Shown here piece after piece: positions 1 through 10,795 of a stretch of DNA of 64,000 bases. The notes under the pieces were generated by a model. It was not told the origin of the DNA. It worked only from the letters and a program-made list of their open reading frames with translations, and ran no database searches. How positions within the stretch are numbered: the stretch's first letter is position 1; the number at the start of each line of letters is the position of its first letter. Both the position numbers and the translations under genes were made by a program. The stretch comes from Tuctoria greenei. Taxonomy: Eukaryota > Streptophyta > Magnoliopsida > Poales > Poaceae. Location: NCBI GenBank assembly GCA_036927565.1, contig JAYESD010000003.1, positions 80,273,311 to 80,337,310 on the forward strand. Reading direction: 5' to 3'.

Positions 1-1034
1 TGTGAGAGATCCCTCTATCACCCAAATTACCGCAGACCTTGCATCCGCTTTGTTTTTTGAGTAAATGTGTGAGGAATGTAAAAGAACTGAGATCGTCGAC
101 TGCAGAACCACAGATGGCCGTGTTTTGCCTTGCTCCCCAAAACAGTGGACATCGGGGTTTGGAGTGTTGATCACAGTCACAGATCTCTCACTATACCTCC
201 CTAACACACTCTTCCATTGTGTGCCCTTTGGTTAGGCACATGTGGCAGTATGGTATATTCTTGAGGCCGCATTTGGTTAACCGAAGAAATTCGGTTCGGT
301 TTTTTAGTTTTTATGAAAATTCGGTTTTTGGAAAACAGAGATCAAAGTTATCCAAGGAAAGTAAAAATTGATGCACCGGTTAAATCGAAAAAATTGAACA
401 TTAACAGATCGCTGCCGGTCAACCACACCATCGTGTGCCACATACGGCTCGACGTGCTCCCCATCAGCGATTGGAAGCGGCGCGATGGTGCTCGGGGCGG
501 CGGAGCCGTGGCTAGGCGCGACAGCGGGTGGGGCAGAGCTCCGATAGCGGGCACGGGGTGCTCCAGCAGTCAGGCATGGCGGCAGCGATGCTCCGGGGGC
601 AGGTGGGACAGCTCTCAAATGGTGGGTGTGGTGGTGCTCCGGTGTCGAGTGTGGGAAGAGGTGGCGCAATGTCTCAAGTCGGGCAGCAGGCTTCGATTGG
701 CTTACTAGTCATGGCTGAGGGACTGCACGCAAGAGACTAGGGTAGATGCTAGACTGGGACTGTAGTTGGGCCGATGCTGATGCTAGGCCGGGGTTGCTGC
801 CGGCCTGGTGCAGATGGTGAGGATGACAGGAGCCTGGCGGGCTGGTGCTGGGCCGAGGCTGTAGGCTTGTTCCAGCAACTTCGGTTAACTGAAAAAAAAC
901 TGAAATAAAAAAAGGTTCTATGTTTTAATATTGCTAACCGAAATATGTTCAGGTTCTATCGGTATCGGTTAATTCTGTTTCAATTTCGGTTAATTCGATT
1001 TCGATTTTTGGTTTTCGGTTTTTCTCACCCCTAG
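1..1034. other. Intergenic DNA with decayed hAT-like terminus
   Basis: Nothing is recognisable in the first 250 bases. From about 250 to 330 and again from 880 to 1034 the DNA is AT-rich and full of CGGTT/AACCG motifs. These blocks bound a GC-rich core at about 440-850. The right edge, near 1019-1033, reads as a degenerate TTTCTCACCCCTA, which resembles the ends of plant hAT-type elements (CAGGGGTGAGAAA on the other strand). No matching left terminus or 8-bp target duplication was found. This is therefore only a candidate decayed non-autonomous hAT element, and the ORFs crossing it look like by-products of base composition. Confidence 0.3.
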
Positions 1035-1120
1035 TCTATTCCCATTGCTGCCCTTCAAGTTCATGGAAGAAGACTCGGGTTTTTCCACTGCAGTAGCTTT
1101 AGACATAGTGCTGATATGTT

Positions 1121-1753
1121 CTAGCTTTGTGGATGACTTCGGTACCTGAGCATTCTCCTGCAGTCCTGCTGAGGCCTGCTTGATTGCTGTGGGAAAGATT
1201 GGTTTCCAGTCATCGACATGAACACCTGCTGAAGAAGTGCGGCGGCTTGCGCAGGGATGTTCAGGTGTACATTGCCCGCCGTCATCAGCTGAGGCGTACT
1301 CCCCAGTCTGAAAGTCTGATTGTGACCTTGGACAGGCTGATAACACTGATTACCTGGCAGCCATCGACCTCCTTGTGCAGGAACAGATCCCCTGCCGAAA
1401 CATCCACAGAAACTCTGGCTTCTCCCTCCCCCTCGCCTCCCGGGGAAAGATCCACGTGCATTGTGGCTCCACGATTTGCTTCCCCATACCACGGGGTGAA
1501 ATTGTACCTTCTGCCACTGCCTGTTGATGAATACCCCTTGGCCGCCACTGTTACCCACTGACCTGTTTAAACAACTTTCTCTTTGCCCACCTTGTCCCCC
1601 AGCGTGGTGCTCCATCCCGCGAGCTGCAACATCAGTGTAGGAACCAGTGAAGGCGGTGTTTTTACGGTTTACGTGTGGGGCGATCTGAGCCAGTCGGTTG
1701 CACCTGTACCTAGAAAACAAAGCCACCTGGCCCTGAACGGGCCGGTAAGGCAT
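1121..1753 (-). pseudogene. Decayed Gly/Gln-rich gag-like ORF fragment
   Basis: A 210-codon minus-strand open frame rich in Gln, Gly, Arg and Ser, with no complete domain. Residues 13-60 look faintly like a zinc-knuckle segment of plant LINE or DUF4283-type ORF1 proteins, but the cysteines are mostly lost, so I do not claim the family. A second minus frame (1285-1548) overlaps it, and frameshifts between the two are possible. No promoter or paired coding region was seen. It may equally be a captured gene piece. Confidence 0.25.
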
Positions 1754-1795
1754 ATCCGGACCAATGTGTAAACCTTTCCAAACTTTTGTTTTGTT

Positions 1796-2160
1796 TTAGG
1801 AAACTCCTCGATCGCCTCTATCCGTAACTAAACCGGTAGGATCCACTGGTTTCGCCCCCATCTTGTGACTTTTACGGACTAGGAGTTCTACGCTTGGCAC
1901 CGTCCCCATCTCCATGATTCTTTGATCTTGAGATTCAATTTTCGATGTCGCCGACCTGGTGAATGTCTCCATATTGTCTATATATTCATTCCCCCAATCT
2001 TGTAGTGGCATGAAGCGATTTTTTCTAATCGGATATTCAACGCCGTGCGGGTTTTTTTATTTCTCCGTCGCCGCCTTTGCAGCCTCTAGTCTTCTTGAAA
2101 GTTTTACAAATTCAAATGGATCATGCTGGTCAAGATCTTTTCTTTTGACACAAATGACAG
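1796..2160 (-). pseudogene. Unidentified exon-like fragment with one in-frame stop
   Basis: Two minus-strand open frames (2479 to 2057 and 2011 to 1796) are in the same phase and separated by a single TAA at 2057-2059. Between about 2160 and 1796 the translation has the mixed charged and hydrophobic look of real protein, for example DPFEFVKLSRRLEAAKAATE and then PLQDWGNEYIDN and VPSVELLVRKSHK. A pyrimidine-rich tract ending in AG precedes it, as expected for a splice acceptor. I do not recognise the family. It may be a captured or relict exon of a host gene. Confidence 0.4.
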
Positions 2161-2399
2161 GTGCTTTGATTTTCATTAAAGAAGGAGAAAATGAAAGGAA
2201 AATACAATCACAAACACGATTGTAGGCAGCCTCAACTAACATAACCCAACACAGCACAAACACAAATAAACAACCAGCCAACTTCCCAGACAGGAAAGGA
2301 GGCTTAAACCAACCTAGATAATGATAACTGACAGTGAACATTATGCTGCAATGACCACACGCTAAACCTTGAACCTCTAGTTGCCTAAGAGAACACAAC

Positions 2400-3110
2400 G
2401 TAGAGAAAGGGGGGCAATAGAAAAGAAGATCCGCTCCTTCTCCACAACAATGCCGCCATCCAAGAAGTTGAGGGATCAACGAAGAGCGACTAGCCGTCTC
2501 AAGAGTAAGTCAAGATGGATTATTGTTGAAGCTCCAATAATGGCGCCCCCAAGGAGGAAAACGACATAAATGTGTTGCCGCCGCTCAGCCAGTGAGCCCC
2601 GACATTGGTTTTCACCCGGAGGAAGCTAACGAAGGTGATGGAAAACTACGACAACATCTTAAAGGGGACCACGGCACCCGCAGACATTGTTGTTGTCGGT
2701 CCAATAATCGTTAGACTAGACTTTCACCTGAATCCGTCACCTCTCCGCAACCATTTGACTACTGCACAAGAGCCACCATCAACCTCACCGAGTGCTAGAG
2801 AACGGCGTATATCGCCTTCCTGAAAAGTCAGTGACAAAAACTACCATACGACGTGTCGTCTTCCTCTTGCCAACCAACCGCGCCGCGACTGCAATGCCAT
2901 CACGCTGTCCATGCCGAACGTGCAAGCTTCTTCCACACAATTAAGGCTCATTGCCTCTCTCCTCGAAAGCCACCGCTACAGCTGTTGTATCAATGGTGAT
3001 GCTAATCCCCACTGTACGCTCAACACCGCGTCCTCGGTCACCACGGAGCCAAGACGCGCCCTTCTTTCACGCCCTCATCCTCCACGGTCGCGAGACATGC
3101 CGGGTGCGAC
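2400..3110. other. GC-rich non-coding stretch
   Basis: Moderately GC-rich DNA with only short overlapping ORFs of Ser/Thr/Pro/Arg composition. No domain, repeat or terminus was recognised. Confidence 0.5.
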
Positions 3111-3111
3111 C

Positions 3112-3711
3112 AGTTGCAGATGCTCGTAGTCACACCTACTTATCCATGGAGCTAGCCATCGCCACCTCCATCACGCGCCTAACGCCTCCACGTGCCACCG
3201 ATTCAGTAGAGGCCAGGCATCTAGGCCCAGCCCCCGGACAGGCACAACTGCTCCGACCACTGCGTTGAACGGGAGATCCTCTGGAGAAACTACCATCGAG
3301 CACCACCCCATCATACTCCTCCACCTGCATCTGTCGTCAGCCTAGTCGAATTCCTTTCCCCACTCGATCCTGCCTCCCCACTCGATCCTGCCTCGACCCC
3401 CGGCTCTAGCCGTCAGGCTGATGGATCCGCTTGTCGTTGCCCCGGAGCAGCGTCTGTCTTCGTGTGCTTTGCATCGCGAGCGGCAACACCGGGGGCTAGC
3501 AACGGACATACCCCAAGTCGTGCCTCCATCTTTGACGACCTCTTTGCCTGCTCACTATAGGAAACTTGATCAATGACGTCAGCTAGGGCTGGCTGGACTT
3601 GCCATCAATGTCCCTTCTCAGCTTTTCCTCCCCTCCACCGTCGGATCTAGCTGCCGGGTCGCCAGATCCAGGCACCAGACCGCCAGGTTAGGACGATGCT
3701 GCCGCCACCCA
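3112..3711 (+). repeat. ~600-bp direct repeat, copy 1 (left of CACTA-A)
   Basis: This segment aligns with about 6447-7010 in the same orientation. The best blocks, such as 3150-3250 against 6485-6590, are roughly 85% identical by eye. Shared stretches include CATCGCCACCTCCATCACG, GCCCAGCCCCCGGACAG and GTTGCCCCGGAGCAGCGT. It ends against the left terminus of CACTA-A. GC content is high, and a weak shared reading frame (IATSITRL, PAPGQ) suggests a former coding segment. The family is unknown, and no TG...CA ends mark it as an LTR. Confidence 0.65.
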
Positions 3712-3764
3712 GACTACTACACAAAGCAATTTCACATGCACCATGATTTTTTTACACGGGCGGG

Positions 3765-3955
3765 TCGTAAAAAAATCCACCTATATTGTCGAATGTATTA
3801 ATAGCCGCATGTGATAATGTAACTTCATAGGCGGCTCACATATAAGAGCCGCCTGTGTAAGTTGACAATTTCTACGGGCAACCCTTAAAGACGAGCCGCC
3901 TGCATAGTAGCCATTTGTACAGGCGGCTCTTGAAGACAAGCCGCCTGCACCGAGC
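3765..3955. repeat. CACTA-A left subterminal repeats
   Basis: Repeated short inverted pairs such as AGGCGGCTC...GAGCCGCCTG lie within 250 bp of the left terminus. In CACTA elements such motifs bind the tnpA-type protein. Four or more units are visible. Confidence 0.75.
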
Positions 3956-4169
3956 GTACGTGCGCGTCAGTTACCTAGGCACCTTAAACGCGTGCAGCAC
4001 ATGCGCATCTTTGAAAATTCAATTCGAACCGCTCTGCATCCCATTGCCACTACTGCGCGCATCGAGAGACGAACCACCAGGTTGCTACGCTATAAGATCA
4101 CCCGAGCACGCCATCATCTTCTCCGCACAACCACTCTTCCTCTCTTCCCAAAACCGTGCCAAGAGCAAC

Positions 4170-4561
4170 ATGGCTGACAAGAAAACGATGCTGCCAAGTC
4201 CGCCCAAGGACACCAAGGGGAAGCGTGCCCGATCGGACTCCCCCCCCTAGACATGGAGTGGGCTCTCTGGAAGATGGAGCGCGATGTATTTGACAATACA
4301 TCGCGCTCCACGTGCTGCCTTGGGCTTGGTCCTTTTTCAACGTATACTGAAATGGGGACCACGGGCCACTACAACTTCGGCAGGATACACTTGGCCGGTC
4401 GCCTCGACGTCCTCTAGGACATGCTGGTGGTCGAGCTCGGCGTCGTTGGCTGCGACAACCTGGTGGCGGCGATGTCCAGGAAACTGGGCTTGCCATCTCT
4501 GCCGCGAGAGGTGCCCCAGCTCTGTCAGGAGCCCAAGAAGGAGGAGGAGGAGGAGGAGTAG
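4170..4561 (+). pseudogene. Uncharacterised CACTA-associated ORF (RDVF/TSR family)
   Basis: The ATG at 4170 opens a frame starting MADKKTMLPSPPKD that hits TAG at 4248 after a run of seven C. In the next frame it continues with LWKMERDVFDNTSR, GTTGHYNFG and AGRLDVL, then an in-frame TAG, then MSRKLGLPSLP, and finishes in a Glu-only tail before TAG at 4559. The ORF at 15654-16267 in CACTA-C shows the same order of blocks (MxRDVFxxTSR, LGLG, TTGHYxFG, AGxLxVL, ARKL/SRKL, acidic tail). Two such occurrences in different CACTA families suggest a conserved accessory gene or a repeatedly captured host gene. The function is unknown. A short hairpin lies within it at 4276-4309. Confidence 0.55.
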
Positions 4562-4797
4562 TAGTTTTTTTCTTGTTTTTAGTTGTGTTGTTTTTCTTTT
4601 CTTGTTTTTAGTTTGTGTTTTTTTTCTGTTTGTAATATATTGTCTTAAGGTAATGAACTTTATTTCACTGTTCATTGGTGTGTAAAAATAGTTCTAATGT
4701 TTTTTTTTCTAACGATAAACTAGTGGACTATTTATCTCTTTTATGAATGTGTTATACATTGTTGATGTAGAAATTCATTATAGATATGTATGTTCTC

Positions 4798-5005
4798 AAG
4801 CGGTTATTAAGACTACGCCGCCTGAGAAAATGAATATTATAATTTATTTAAAATGTTTTCCCAGGTCGTTATTAAGACTATGCTGCTTGAGAAAATAAGT
4901 TTTATAATTTAGTTAAAATATTTCCCGAGACGGTTATTAAGACTATGCTGCCTGAGAAAATTAGTTTTATAATTTACTTAAAATAATTCCTCAGACAGTT
5001 GTTAA
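4798..5005 (+). repeat. ~64-bp tandem repeat inside CACTA-A
   Basis: Just over three copies of a ~64-bp unit, each containing GGTTATTAAGACTA, then GCTGCCTGAGAAAA, then an AT-rich tail. The motif resembles the GCGG...CCGCCTG subterminal repeat, so the array looks like an internal expansion of subterminal motifs. Confidence 0.75.
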
Positions 5006-5039
5006 GAAACCGCAACCTGTGGAAAATATTTTCTCTATA

Positions 5040-5460
5040 AATGAAGCGTCGGTCACACCCTGCAACCCTCACCATCCTCGCCCTCGCCCGCCGCCAAGCC
5101 CTCCCCCGCCGCCAAGCCTGTGGAAAATATTTTCATTTTGCCGCCAAGCCCTCTCCCGCCGCTGCAAAAACCCACCCTCACCGTCCTCGTCCTCGCCATC
5201 GCAGTCCTCACTCTCGGCGTCGCCGTCGAGCATCTACCTCATCGTCGCCATCCACGCCGGGCACCGTCCTCACTCTCGCCGTTGCTGTCCACTGAGCGCC
5301 GTCCTAACTCTCGCTATCACCATCCACAGAGTGATGTCCTAACCCTCGCCATTTCCATCCACCTTGTGCTGTCCTCTCTCTCGGCGTCACCGCCGAGCGA
5401 CGTGCTCACCCTTGGTGACGCCGTCGAGCGTCGTCCTCAGCGTCGCCGCCAGGTTTGCCC
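5040..5460 (+). other. Degenerate CTC/GCC-rich repetitive segment
   Basis: Short degenerate repeats of the kind CCGTCCTCACTCTCGCC, plus a duplicated GTGGAAAATATTTTC (about 5021 and 5119). Ser/Pro-rich ORFs in two frames are products of the repetition. No gene is supported. Confidence 0.5.
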
Positions 5461-6004
5461 CTCTTCATACTATTATAGTGCAGTAAGATATGGTGTTCTT
5501 TGCATTGTTACTGTCTTGTTACTGTTAGATATGTAATACTTATTATCTTTTGTAATATTACTATTATAGTGCAGTTACTGTTCTTTGTATCGTTACGGTC
5601 ACAATTGGGTTCTTAATCTTGCAGGAAGATATGTTGCACAATTCATTTTACAAGAACAATTAAGAGATCGTGTGAGACTAAACTTTATATAGACAACCAA
5701 TGCATCAATCCCAATTCCAATATAGACAACTAGTATTTTCAAAATGTTGCCCTTAAAATCAATGTGAACGTCAGTGCATTTTGCAGCCATGTTATCCCCT
5801 TTAGCAATGTTCTTTGTCTGTTCTGGATTAATATGTATATATTGTACGTATCAAGTTGGAGGACGCAATTGCGAAGAATTTACCATTCATCTTGAAAGAC
5901 TATGGATAATTTTTTAGTCGTCCATGATGGCTATGATAGTCTGAAAGTAGTGTCTTCCCTCTTCGTCTTTACTAGTAGATGCGAGCTGAGAGAAACTATA
6001 AATT

Positions 6005-6140
6005 GCTATGTATCGAACTATATTTTGCAAATGTACACACTATGAATTGTAATGTATGAAGCTATGATTTGCAATGTATGAACTATGAATTGCAATGTAT
6101 GAAGCTATAATTTGAAATGTATGAACTATGAATTGCATTG
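6005..6140 (+). repeat. ~20-bp tandem repeat
   Basis: About five degenerate copies of a unit close to AACTATGAATTGCAATGTATG inside CACTA-A. Confidence 0.65.
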
Positions 6141-6214
6141 AATATATCTGTGGTTGCTGTTATTTTAATTTGATCAGGAAAATAGAAATAATAGCGTTTA
6201 ATTAGTACTGTCTT

Positions 6215-6442
6215 ACAGCTTTATCACAGACAGAGTTGTTTGTTAGGACCCGCCTAAGATAATGCATCATCACAGGCAGCGCGTTGTACACAAACAACTG
6301 ACTGTAGACATTCATTAGCACCGGCGGTTTCTAGAGCCGCCTGTGAAAATGGCCTATTTAGGCTCTTCGTTTCATGTGGCTTTAAAATCTGCTTGTGATA
6401 ATATGTTTAGATCCGCCTGAGATGAAGCTTATTGTAGCAGTT
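6215..6442. repeat. CACTA-A right subterminal repeats
   Basis: CCGCCTGTGAAAAT, CCGCCTGAGATGAAG and related motifs in inverted orientation relative to the left end, running into the right terminus. Confidence 0.7.
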
Positions 6443-6446
6443 TCAG

Positions 6447-7092
6447 CACTGCACATGCTCGCAGGCACGTCCACTTCTCCACGGAGCTGAGCATCGCCAC
6501 CTCCATCACGCGCCTGCCGTCTCCACTTGTCACCGGTTCAGCAGAGGCCAGGCACCCGGGCCCAGCCCCCGGACAGTCACAACTGCTACGACCACTATGC
6601 CGAATGGCAACTCTGGAACAACAGCCATCGAACGCCACCCCACCATACACCTCCGCCAGCACCTGTCATTGGCCCGACCGCACTTCCTTTCCCCACTCAA
6701 TCATGCCTCGACCCTCTGATCTAGCCGTCTGGCTGACGGATCCGCTTACTGTTGCCCCGGAGCAGCGTTCGTCTTTGTGTGCTCTGCGACGTCGAGGGCC
6801 AGCACAGGAGATACCCTAAGACGTGCCTCCATCTTTGACGACCTCGCCGCCAGCTCACTGCAGGAAATTCGATCAATTATGTCGTCCAGGGCTGGCCGAA
6901 CTTGCCATTGACGTCCCTTCTCAGCTTTTCCTCCCCTCCATCACCAGATCTGACCGCTGGGTTGCTAGATCCAGGCGCTGGGTCACCAGATCCAGACGCT
7001 GCCACCGCCATCGACGCCGGCCTCCACGTGCGCAGCGGCGTCCATAGATCCGACTCTTCATGCAGCTAGCGCCTGCCGCCGCCTTCCTTGCA
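6447..7092 (+). repeat. ~600-bp direct repeat, copy 2 (between CACTA-A and CACTA-B)
   Basis: Second copy of the segment at 3112-3711. It begins directly after the right end of CACTA-A and runs up to the left terminus of CACTA-B. A partly open frame reads IATSITRLPSPLVTG, PAPGQSQLLRP and so on. The two copies differ by many substitutions and small indels, so the duplication is old. Confidence 0.65.
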
Positions 7093-7114
7093 CACTACAG
7101 GAAACGAGGAAAGA

Positions 7115-7520
7115 AATGGCGGCCTTGTAGCCATCGGTAAGCTACAGTAACCGATGGCTCTACCTTAAGAACGTCGGCCAACCGACAGTCATAGCCGTCG
7201 AATCTAGCTCGATGTTCTTAACCGCTTATGGACGTCAGGACTGGCGTCTTTAATGCATTAAAGTCGTCGGGCAGCATACCCCGACAGCTTTTACTGTGAA
7301 AACGCAGTATGGTCATCGGTCGCTGTAGCCCGACGATCATAAAGCAATAAGGTCGTCGGCCCACTGGTCCCGACGGTCATAACGCAATAAAGTCATCGGC
7401 GCCAGCTGGAACCGACGGACATACAGACGCCATGCATGCACTGAAGTGGACCTATAGCCATCGGTTTGAGAGGTAAACCGACGGTTTTACGGCACATATG
7501 ATCGTCGGTGAGTAGACAAC
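7115..7520. repeat. CACTA-B left subterminal repeats
   Basis: Ten or more copies of GTCGTCGG/CCGACGG-type motifs, often as inverted pairs such as GCCATCGGT...ACCGATGGC. These are the expected binding sites for a tnpA-type protein. Confidence 0.8.
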
Positions 7521-7865
7521 GACGGCCATATTGGCAAATTTTTTTAAAAAAACCACGGCTGCTTTCCCTCCCTCTCCGGGTGGGAGCTGCCGGTTGACAC
7601 AGATGCAATTTTCATACAGCACATTAGTCCACACAATGCAACACAACTTCCATACAGCACATTAGTTGCATATATCACAATTTCCACGCAATGCAACAAC
7701 AATGCAACAGATATATCACATTCTTCACATAGTCACACAACAACAGATAAATCTCAAAGAATGCGTACAATAAGAACTAAAAATCACCAGCATTAGAATC
7801 TGCTAAAAATCATCAGCATCCGAATCAGCTATCACACGCGCATGAATACTTTCATGTCTCTCTTC

Positions 7866-9303
7866 TTATACCATCTCTTCTCCAAACTCTTCTCCTTCAC
7901 TCTCTTCTTCAATAATTCGATTTTGCTTTTCAATAATCCTTTGAGATTGCCGAAGACGTTTTCTCGAAGGGTCGGCTTGTTCTTCAGACATTAACTCTAG
8001 AGTAGTACTAGCAATTTCTGCAAGTCCTGTCCCAGAAGATATCCTAATATCTTGTACTTCCTCGACTTCATATTGATAAACACCACCATCATCGTCTTCC
8101 TGATTGTCTATGTACTCATCATAACGACGAGGGTGCACTTCACGGTTAACTTTATATACAACCCATCAATTTTTCAAACTTGGACGAGGATAACTTAAAT
8201 AGTATACTTGTTCAACTTGATGCGCAAGTACAACATTGTTGTTAGGGGTTGTATAGCGCGAGTTGTGGTTGACCTCCACCATTCCAAAATCATCCACTCG
8301 TATGCCCGATGTTGGATCAAACCAGTGATAGTCGAAAAACATCAGCTTCAGTTCTTTTGTACCGCCAAATGTGTACTTAATTATTTTTTGAAGAACACCA
8401 TAGTATTCCTTAACTTCTCTACTACCCTCTGCAGCCATTATACACACTCCACTGTTTGATGTGGCTGCAAGTGGGCAATTTGGTTCTAAACTTGGCCTTT
8501 GAAAACGGTATCAATTGATATCGTATTGGCTAAATTCTCTAGCTTTCAATTGACCATTCACGATCTGTCGCAAATCATCGGAGATGTTGACATCCTTCAT
8601 ATACTACATGTACAACAATATAGAAAGTTAGCATCTTATAATAAATATATCAACTATGATTGAAGAACAAAGGATATAGGAGAAGTTAGCATCTTACATG
8701 CTCATGGAACCAGTTTACGAAGTTTTTGCCACCTTTTATGCCATGCTGACGTAGATTATCCAATTGACTATGCATCGGCCTTCGAGAATATGTCCAATAC
8801 AGATTGTCAAACATTTCAAAAAATGGTAACACTTCTTCCATGTTGAAAAACATGTAAAACATGGTGTAGTTTATCTCTTGCTCCAAAATATAATGAGAAT
8901 TGGCAACCCCAACATCTTTACCCTTCCAATGAAAAATTTTAAGCTCAGTCATAGGCTGCTTTTCTGCATCATGATATTGTGTCGTAGATGCATTCACATT
9001 GTTGGCACATGCAAAATATTTGCTAGAGAAGTTTGTAATCTCTTTAGCTGCAAATGCATCTGCAATACACCCCTCAACTCTTGCCTTGTTGCGCACTGTA
9101 GCTCTAAGTTTTTTCAGTTCTCTTTCTTGACTATACATCCACTGCACTGTGCAGGTCCTGATACTAATGCTTCACAAGGCAAATGCACCAGCAAATATTT
9201 CATAACATTCATAAATCCAGGCGGAAAGACCTTTTCAATATTACATACAAGCACAATGATGTCTATCTCCCACAGTCATATTGTCTTCTTCGACACTTCC
9301 TTA
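7866..9303 (-). pseudogene. CACTA-B tnpD transposase, 3' half
   Basis: Read from 9303 downward on the minus strand, this holds the C-terminal part of a CACTA tnpD transposase. Near the insertion point is the DUF4218-type motif FPPGFMNVMKYLLVHLPCE, followed after a 1-bp frameshift by WMYSQERELKKL (8686-9147). Next come DUF4216-like pieces (FDYHWFDPTSGI, HQVEQVYYL; 8166-8447) and an acidic tail (7866-8138). Stops are at about 9274 and between the exons. The 5' half lies at 37616-39631, and CACTA-C sits between them. The protein would cut and join CACTA ends, but this copy is dead. Confidence 0.85.
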
Positions 9304-9329
9304 CACTGCAAGGATTCCGGTTTATTGCA

Positions 9330-10730
9330 ACGGAAAAAATTCATCGCAATAGGTTGTTTTTCGTCGCAATAGGTCGCTGTTGCAACGAAAAAGTGCATGG
9401 CGATAGTTTTTACGAATCATCGTAATAATTCCCGCGGCGATAGGTTATTTGTGATGCCTTGGCATCCGTGGTGAATAGTATGGTATTGCAACGAGTTTAC
9501 ATCGGTGGCAAATAGGACGCTATTGCAACGTTTTCATGTATTGCGACGATTTAACGTATCGCAACGAATTGTACGGTATTGCAACGGGTTCACGATCGTG
9601 GCAAATAGTACGGTATTGCAACGATTTCATATTCGTGGCAAATAGTATGCTGTTACAATGATTTAGCGTATTGCGATGATTTAACGTATTGCAACAAACA
9701 GCATGGTATTGCAACGATTTCACATTCGTGGTAATTGTATGTGGTCGCAACGATTTCACAGGCGTGGCAATAGTACGGTATTGTAACGATTTCACATTCG
9801 TGGCAAATAGTATGTTATTGCAACGGTTTAGCGTATTGCGACGATTTAACATATTGCAACGAATAGCATTGTATTGCAACGATTTCATAGGCGTGGCAAT
9901 AATACGGTATTGTAACGATTTTACATTCGTGGCAAATAGTATGTTATTGCAACGGTTTACCGTATTGTGAAGATTTAATGTATTGCTACGAATAGCATTG
10001 TATTGCAACGATTTCGCGTTCGTGGTAATAGTATGTGTTGCAACGATTTTCACATTCATGGAAAATACTACAGTATTGTAATGATTTTCACAGCCGTGGC
10101 AAATAGTAACATATTGCAACGAGTTATGGTGTAACGACAATTTACCATATTGCAATGAATATCACAGTATTGCAACGATTTCACATTCGTGGCAAATAGT
10201 ATGGTACTGCAACGATGTCACAGCCGCGGCAAATAGTATGATACTGCGACGGTTTAACGTCCGTGGCAAATAGTAGGTTAGTGCAACGAGTCAACAAATG
10301 TGGCGAATAGTACCGTATTGCAATGATTTCAGATCCATGGGAGCTAGTGTTGTACTGCAATGATTTCGTATCCGTGGCTAATAGTTGGGTATTGCAATGA
10401 GTCCACACACGTGGCGAATAGTACCGTATTGCAACGATTTCAGATCCGTTGGAACTAGTATGGTACCACAACGATTTCGCATCCGTGGCGAATAGTTTGG
10501 TATTGCAATGATTTCTTATCTGTGGCAATAGTGTTTTAATGCAACGTTTTTTGAGTCGTTGCCAAATGTTTATACTGCAACGTTTTGTCATTCTATTGCC
10601 ATGTTTTATCATACGTATTGGCAATAGCTTCCTATTGCAACAATTTATCATTCGTGACAAGAAATTCGTAATGCCACGTTTTATAATTAGCGGCAATAGA
10701 ACCCAAATGCACCAGGTTTGAAAATTAGTG
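9330..10730 (+). repeat. CACTA-C left subterminal array
   Basis: About 1.4 kb of degenerate tandem repeats containing TTGCAACGATTT and TTCGTGGCAAATAGTA, roughly every 30-60 bp. The right array (36175-37560) carries the same motifs inverted, as expected of CACTA subterminal regions. Long minus-strand ORFs here (9520-10155, 10181-10696) are created by the repetition and are not genes. Confidence 0.85.
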
Positions 10731-10795
10731 GCAACAGAATCACGAGTTTAAAAATAAACATCCATCAATTGATATTACAACACGCATAACAACAC

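Larger units (their letters stand above)
3712..6442 (+). mobile_element. CACTA-A, non-autonomous CACTA element
   Basis: The left end GACTACTACACAAAGC (3712) and the right end, read inward on the minus strand as AACTGCTACAATAAGC (6442), are degenerate versions of the CACTACTACAATAAGC terminus seen intact at 61917. Inside both ends lie inverted GGCGG...CCGCC subterminal motifs typical of grass CACTA elements. The element is 2.7 kb and has no tnpD or tnpA. It carries one small ORF and internal tandem repeats. Flanking triplets CCA (3709-3711) and TCA (6443-6445) may be a mutated 3-bp target duplication. It belongs to the same terminus class as CACTA-F. Confidence 0.7.

Noticed and set aside
3112..7092. 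The two ~600-bp repeats as LTRs of one element
   Set aside because: No TG...CA ends, PBS, PPT or gag-pol between them. The interior is a CACTA element with its own termini.
9520..10696. Two long minus-strand ORFs (211 and 171 codons)
   Set aside because: They run through the subterminal repeat array, and their His/Asn/Thr-rich repeating sequence is a translation of the repeat.
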